Source: an uncultured Prevotella sp. (GTDB taxonomy: Bacteria; Bacteroidota; Bacteroidia; Bacteroidales; Bacteroidaceae). Taken from it: 7,814 nt of DNA. Positions within the stretch are counted from its first letter, which is position 1. The number at the start of each line of letters is the position of its first letter. Positions 5,481-7,814 of this stretch are shown here, one piece after another. Below the pieces are notes generated by a model, which made no database searches, was not told the origin of the DNA, and saw nothing but the letters and a program-made list of their open reading frames with translations. The position numbers and the translations under genes are program-made. The stretch lies in contig UQQN01000104.1 of assembly GCA_900543155.1 (NCBI GenBank), forward strand, positions 1-7,814, in the 5' to 3' direction.

Positions 5481-7208
5481 CTAGAAACTCTGAAGCAACT
5501 TTTCGTCGGTCTTTTGTGCTTGGGTTGCCCAATCTTCGGGAATAAAGCGCCATTGGTTGAGTGGTGCAGGCGATATTGTACCCATTTGCTCAATGCGTGT
5601 CATAAGGTAATAACGCAAGTCTTTATCTGTACTCCAAACAATGCGCTTAGGCAATTCGTCAGCAGCAATACCCGCACCCTTAGTGAGCAAATATCCACCG
5701 CCATTGCCACGATAAGAATTTACAGCACAACGATAAGTTTTACTAAGTGAGAAGGGAGTTCCATCTGCCATCTGCGTAATAGTTATTTTTTGTCCCACAG
5801 GTTTTGTCAGATCTACCGTATAGCAAATGCCTGCTGCCGAATCGAAATTATAACTAGGATATTGCAAACGTTGCCAAGCATCAGCCAACTCGTGCGCGTT
5901 GGCACGGAACAAAAGCATGTGATCGGTAGGCGCATACATTTGCGCGGTCCAATGCGCATACGAATATTCCAAGTAGTCTTTTACTTCGCGCCCTGTCAAC
6001 TTCATCACATAAAGCATATTTTCGTAGCGATAAAGGTTGAACATATCGCGTACATGAATATCGCCTTCGGGTATCGCAGCATCCATCGCAAGCGGTGCCG
6101 CAAACGAAATGTCTGCCCCCGAAATGTCAAGTTGCATTTGGTGAATAAAGTCAATAAAAGCTGAAGGTCCAAAGAAGGCTGGAGTTGTTGTCATCGCTGC
6201 GGTGCTGCGACCAATGCGTTTTGAGGTGAATTGGCGCACGGCTTCATATTGCTTTGCAAAATGCTGCATAAAACCAGCATGAGGTTGCTCATTAAGCACC
6301 GAAACTACACGTCCCTGCACTTTCTTATCAATCACCTTTTTGCCTTTCAGCGTAAGGGTCACATCGGCTTGTGCCACAGCATGCGCATTGGCTGCAGGAT
6401 TCAGCACAAGCACTTCTTTACCTGCCACATTCTGCACCAAACGATGTGCTTCGCGATGGTCGTGACCGCAAAACACCACATCAAAGCCTGGCACACGGCG
6501 TGCCACAGCTACTGCGGCATGTTCGGCACGAGGAGTTGTAACGGTATCATTGCCCACTCCCGAGTGGAAAAGTCCCACAATAACATCTGCCTGACGTTGC
6601 ATCTCGGGCATATATTGACGAGCAATTGCCTCTTGGTCATCGAAACGCAAATTTTCCCAAAGGTTCTGCGGCAACCACATGGGAATGCACGGTGTAATCA
6701 TGCCCAACACGGCTATGCGCACACCCTGACGTTTTAGAATGGTGTAGGGTTTCCAATAAGGTTTACCCGAGCGCACATCTATCACGTTTGCCCCAAGCAC
6801 GGGATAACGACATTGACTCACCCAACGGTCGTATACGGCATGTCCCGTCTCGACATCATGATTACCCACTGTGCCTGCATCATAGTGCATAAAGTTTAAT
6901 ACTTCGGCACACAAATGGGTTGAAGTAGTATCTATGTAATCATAGTAATAGGCCGTTGGTTGACCTTGCAAAATATCGCCATTATCGAGCAACACCACAC
7001 GGTCTTTGCCTTGCTTATTTCGCAGTTTTTCCACATAGGTGCATACACGTGCCAAACCTCCCTCGCCCGGTCGTCCGTTAATAAAGTCATAGGGCAGGTA
7101 GTTGCCATGCACATCACTGGTTTCAACAAACGAAATTGTGATTTATCGTTGGGCAAATGCAAATGTTGCAAGCATTAAGGCACTCAAAACAAGAAGCAGT
7201 CGTTTCAT
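5481..7208 (-). pseudogene. Exported 5'-nucleotidase-type metallophosphatase, interrupted by in-frame TAA
   Basis: The intact family hydrolyses nucleoside monophosphates or 2',3'-cyclic nucleotides outside the cytoplasm. From ATG 7208 the frame gives a signal peptide (MKRLLLVLSALMLATFAFA, cleavage after AFA), then QR, then TAA at codon 22 (7145-7143), and continues in the same frame with ITISFVETSDVHGNYLPYDF. Counting codons from ATG, metal-site motifs are DVH (32-34), NGDILQG (76-82), GNHD (115-118), FHSG (214-217) and GHDH (248-251). The C-terminal nucleotidase domain includes NSYRGNGGG (497-505) and the frame ends at TAG 5481. No other interruption exists over 576 codons. Annotation from the nearest in-frame start codon (GTG 7112, 543 aa) would lose the signal peptide and the first metal-binding Asp. 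The ATG overlaps the folA stop as TAATG, supporting it as the ancestral start. A one-base change (for example AAA Lys to TAA) or a sequence error explains the defect. Confidence 0.88.
7143..7145 (-). other. In-frame TAA between signal peptide and enzyme domain
   Basis: Plus-strand bases TTA at 7143-7145 read TAA in the nucleotidase frame. The preceding codons CAA CGA end the signal-peptide region and the next codons ATC ACA ATT start the first beta strand of the metallophosphatase fold. Other genes here use TAA as their normal stop (97-aa gene, prmA, folA), so reassignment of TAA is excluded. Confidence 0.95.
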
Positions 7209-7699
7209 TACTTACGAATATAATTTACAAAATCATACGCGAGATGGTTTTTCTCGTCGGGTTCGTGGTGCTCACGGCTTTCTTCTTCCCACTGCGTAGC
7301 ATCGTAGGCAGGAAAGAAGGTGTCAGCCTCGGCAGGTGTTGCATCCACATGTGTTAAACAAAGGCGATGTGCCAAAGGTAGGGCTGCCGCATATACGCTT
7401 TCACCCCCAATTACAAATACCTGTTCATCGTGTTGGCAAGCTTGCAAAGCATCCTCAAACGAATGGAACACCTCAATATTGGGTGCTGTATAGTCTGCCT
7501 GACGCGTAATCACCACATTTCGGCGATTAGGCAGTGCGCCCTTAGGCAACGACTCAAATGTTTTACGTCCCATAATAATGGTATGTCCCGTAGTCAAGTT
7601 CTTAAAGTGTTTAAGATCGGCGGGCAAATAGTAAAGCAGTTGTCCCTTGTTGCCAATAGCAGCGTTATTAGTAAGGGCACAAATAATAGAAAGTGTCAT
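7208..7699 (-). CDS. folA: Dihydrofolate reductase
   Basis: This cytoplasmic enzyme reduces dihydrofolate to tetrahydrofolate with NADPH, supplying one-carbon units for thymidylate, purine and methionine synthesis; it is the target of trimethoprim. The length of 163 aa is typical. Visible motifs are the N-terminal strand LSIICALTNNAAIG (3-16), the active-site segment LLYYLPADLKHFK (21-33) with catalytic Asp28 (equivalent to Asp27 in E. coli), the NADPH-binding MGRKTFESLP (43-52), PNRRNVVITR (57-66) and VIGGESVY (96-103). The Trp at the E. coli Trp22 position is Tyr here, a variant I associate with Bacteroidota enzymes and not evidence of resistance. The ATG at 7699 fits the fold. It is the first gene of its transcript; its TAA overlaps the next gene's ATG by one base (TAATG), suggesting translational coupling. 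No thyA is seen in the window. Confidence 0.97.
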   Translation of the reverse strand: MTLSIICALTNNAAIGNKGQLLYYLPADLKHFKNLTTGHTIIMGRKTFESLPKGALPNRRNVVITRQADYTAPNIEVFHSFEDALQACQHDEQVFVIGGESVYAAALPLAHRLCLTHVDATPAEADTFFPAYDATQWEEESREHHEPDEKNHLAYDFVNYIRK

Positions 7700-7730
7700 T
7701 GTATGCTGATTTATTTATTGTATTTATGTG

Positions 7731-7738
7731 CAAAGGTA
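7731..7738 (-). promoter_or_regulatory. -7 box of the folA promoter
   Basis: On the minus strand the sequence is TACCTTTG, a full match to TAnnTTTG, with transcription expected near 7725, about 26 nt before the folA ATG. No good TTTG is found 19-20 bp upstream, so the -33 element is weak or absent. This promoter would drive folA and the nucleotidase. Confidence 0.6.
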
Positions 7739-7750
7739 AGCAGATATTTG

Positions 7751-7758
7751 TAATTTTG
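7751..7758 (+). promoter_or_regulatory. -7 box of the divergent promoter at the right edge
   Basis: TAATTTTG matches TAnnTTTG on the plus strand and predicts a start near 7763, about 30 nt before the ATG at 7793. As with folA, the -33 position (about 7727-7730, TGTG) is a poor match. The two divergent -7 boxes are only 12 bp apart. Confidence 0.6.
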
Positions 7759-7792
7759 CACCCGTTGGCGGAATTAATTTAAGTTGATAAAT

Positions 7793-7814
7793 ATGAGTAA
7801 AAAGTTGCACATAT
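7793..7814 (+). CDS. Start of a plus-strand gene, cut by the window edge
   Basis: ATG at 7793 opens a frame reading MSKKLHI before the sequence ends. It lies about 30 nt after a predicted transcription start and follows an A/T-rich leader typical of Bacteroidota start regions. Seven residues are too few to identify the product. The gene is divergent from folA. Confidence 0.55.

Noticed and set aside
6231..6737. Plus-strand frame of 168 codons opposite the nucleotidase gene
   Set aside because: It is antisense to the conserved metallophosphatase domain, rich in His and Cys, with no promoter and no recognisable family.
5481..7112. Nucleotidase as an intact 543-aa cytoplasmic protein starting at GTG 7112
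   Set aside because: That start falls inside the conserved TSDVHGN motif, removes a metal ligand, and ignores an intact signal peptide in the same frame upstream.
7143..7145. Stop-codon reassignment or selenocysteine-like recoding
   Set aside because: TAA is used as the normal stop by several genes in this window, and TAA is not a known recoding site for selenocysteine.
7112..7208. Frameshift as the cause of the broken nucleotidase
   Set aside because: The signal peptide and mature domain are in the same frame (96 bases apart, 32 codons); only one stop codon separates them.

Overview
The window looks like chromosomal DNA of a Bacteroidota member, probably order Bacteroidales and most likely Prevotella-like. 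The evidence is the promoter grammar (TTTG about 20 bp from TAnnTTTG), the lack of clear Shine-Dalgarno sites, and Bacteroidota-type families such as DUF3822, the MSFGTGHHATT form of PrmA and the LLYYLPADLKHFK form of dihydrofolate reductase. Species cannot be fixed from the sequence alone.

Layout. Positions 1-418 hold no convincing gene. They contain a small GC hairpin near the left edge and about 1.6 copies of an 87-bp unit: a perfect 52-bp direct repeat at 270-321 and 357-408. The second copy completes a promoter that ends five bases before the ATG of a conserved 97-aa protein (419-712). That gene is followed by prmA (758-1681), probably on the same transcript. A strong bidirectional terminator (1708-1757) separates prmA from a long block of minus-strand genes. 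Read in their own direction these are folA (7699-7208), an exported 5'-nucleotidase-type metallophosphatase (7208-5481), a RecD-like SF1B helicase (5385-3946), a 57-aa DUF4250 protein (3807-3634), a VanZ-like membrane protein (3623-3255), a DUF3822 protein (3169-2390) and rsmD (2311-1775). At the right edge a plus-strand gene begins at 7793, divergent from folA.

Function. The window is mostly housekeeping. Two methyltransferases of the translation apparatus (PrmA on ribosomal protein L11, RsmD on 16S rRNA) converge on one terminator. FolA makes tetrahydrofolate, and its stop codon overlaps the nucleotidase start by one base (TAATG). The helicase, DUF4250 and VanZ genes follow; DUF4250 has its own well-formed promoter.

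Most notable points. (1) The nucleotidase gene has an in-frame TAA exactly between an intact signal peptide and an intact metallophosphatase domain, so it is either freshly inactivated or carries a sequence error. (2) The 52-bp repeat contains an AT-rich hairpin and brings a promoter so close to a start codon that a leaderless or nearly leaderless mRNA is predicted. (3) The folA promoter and the divergent promoter at the right edge are arranged as near mirror images. I found no convincing new multi-gene system, CRISPR array, tRNA, rRNA or insertion sequence.
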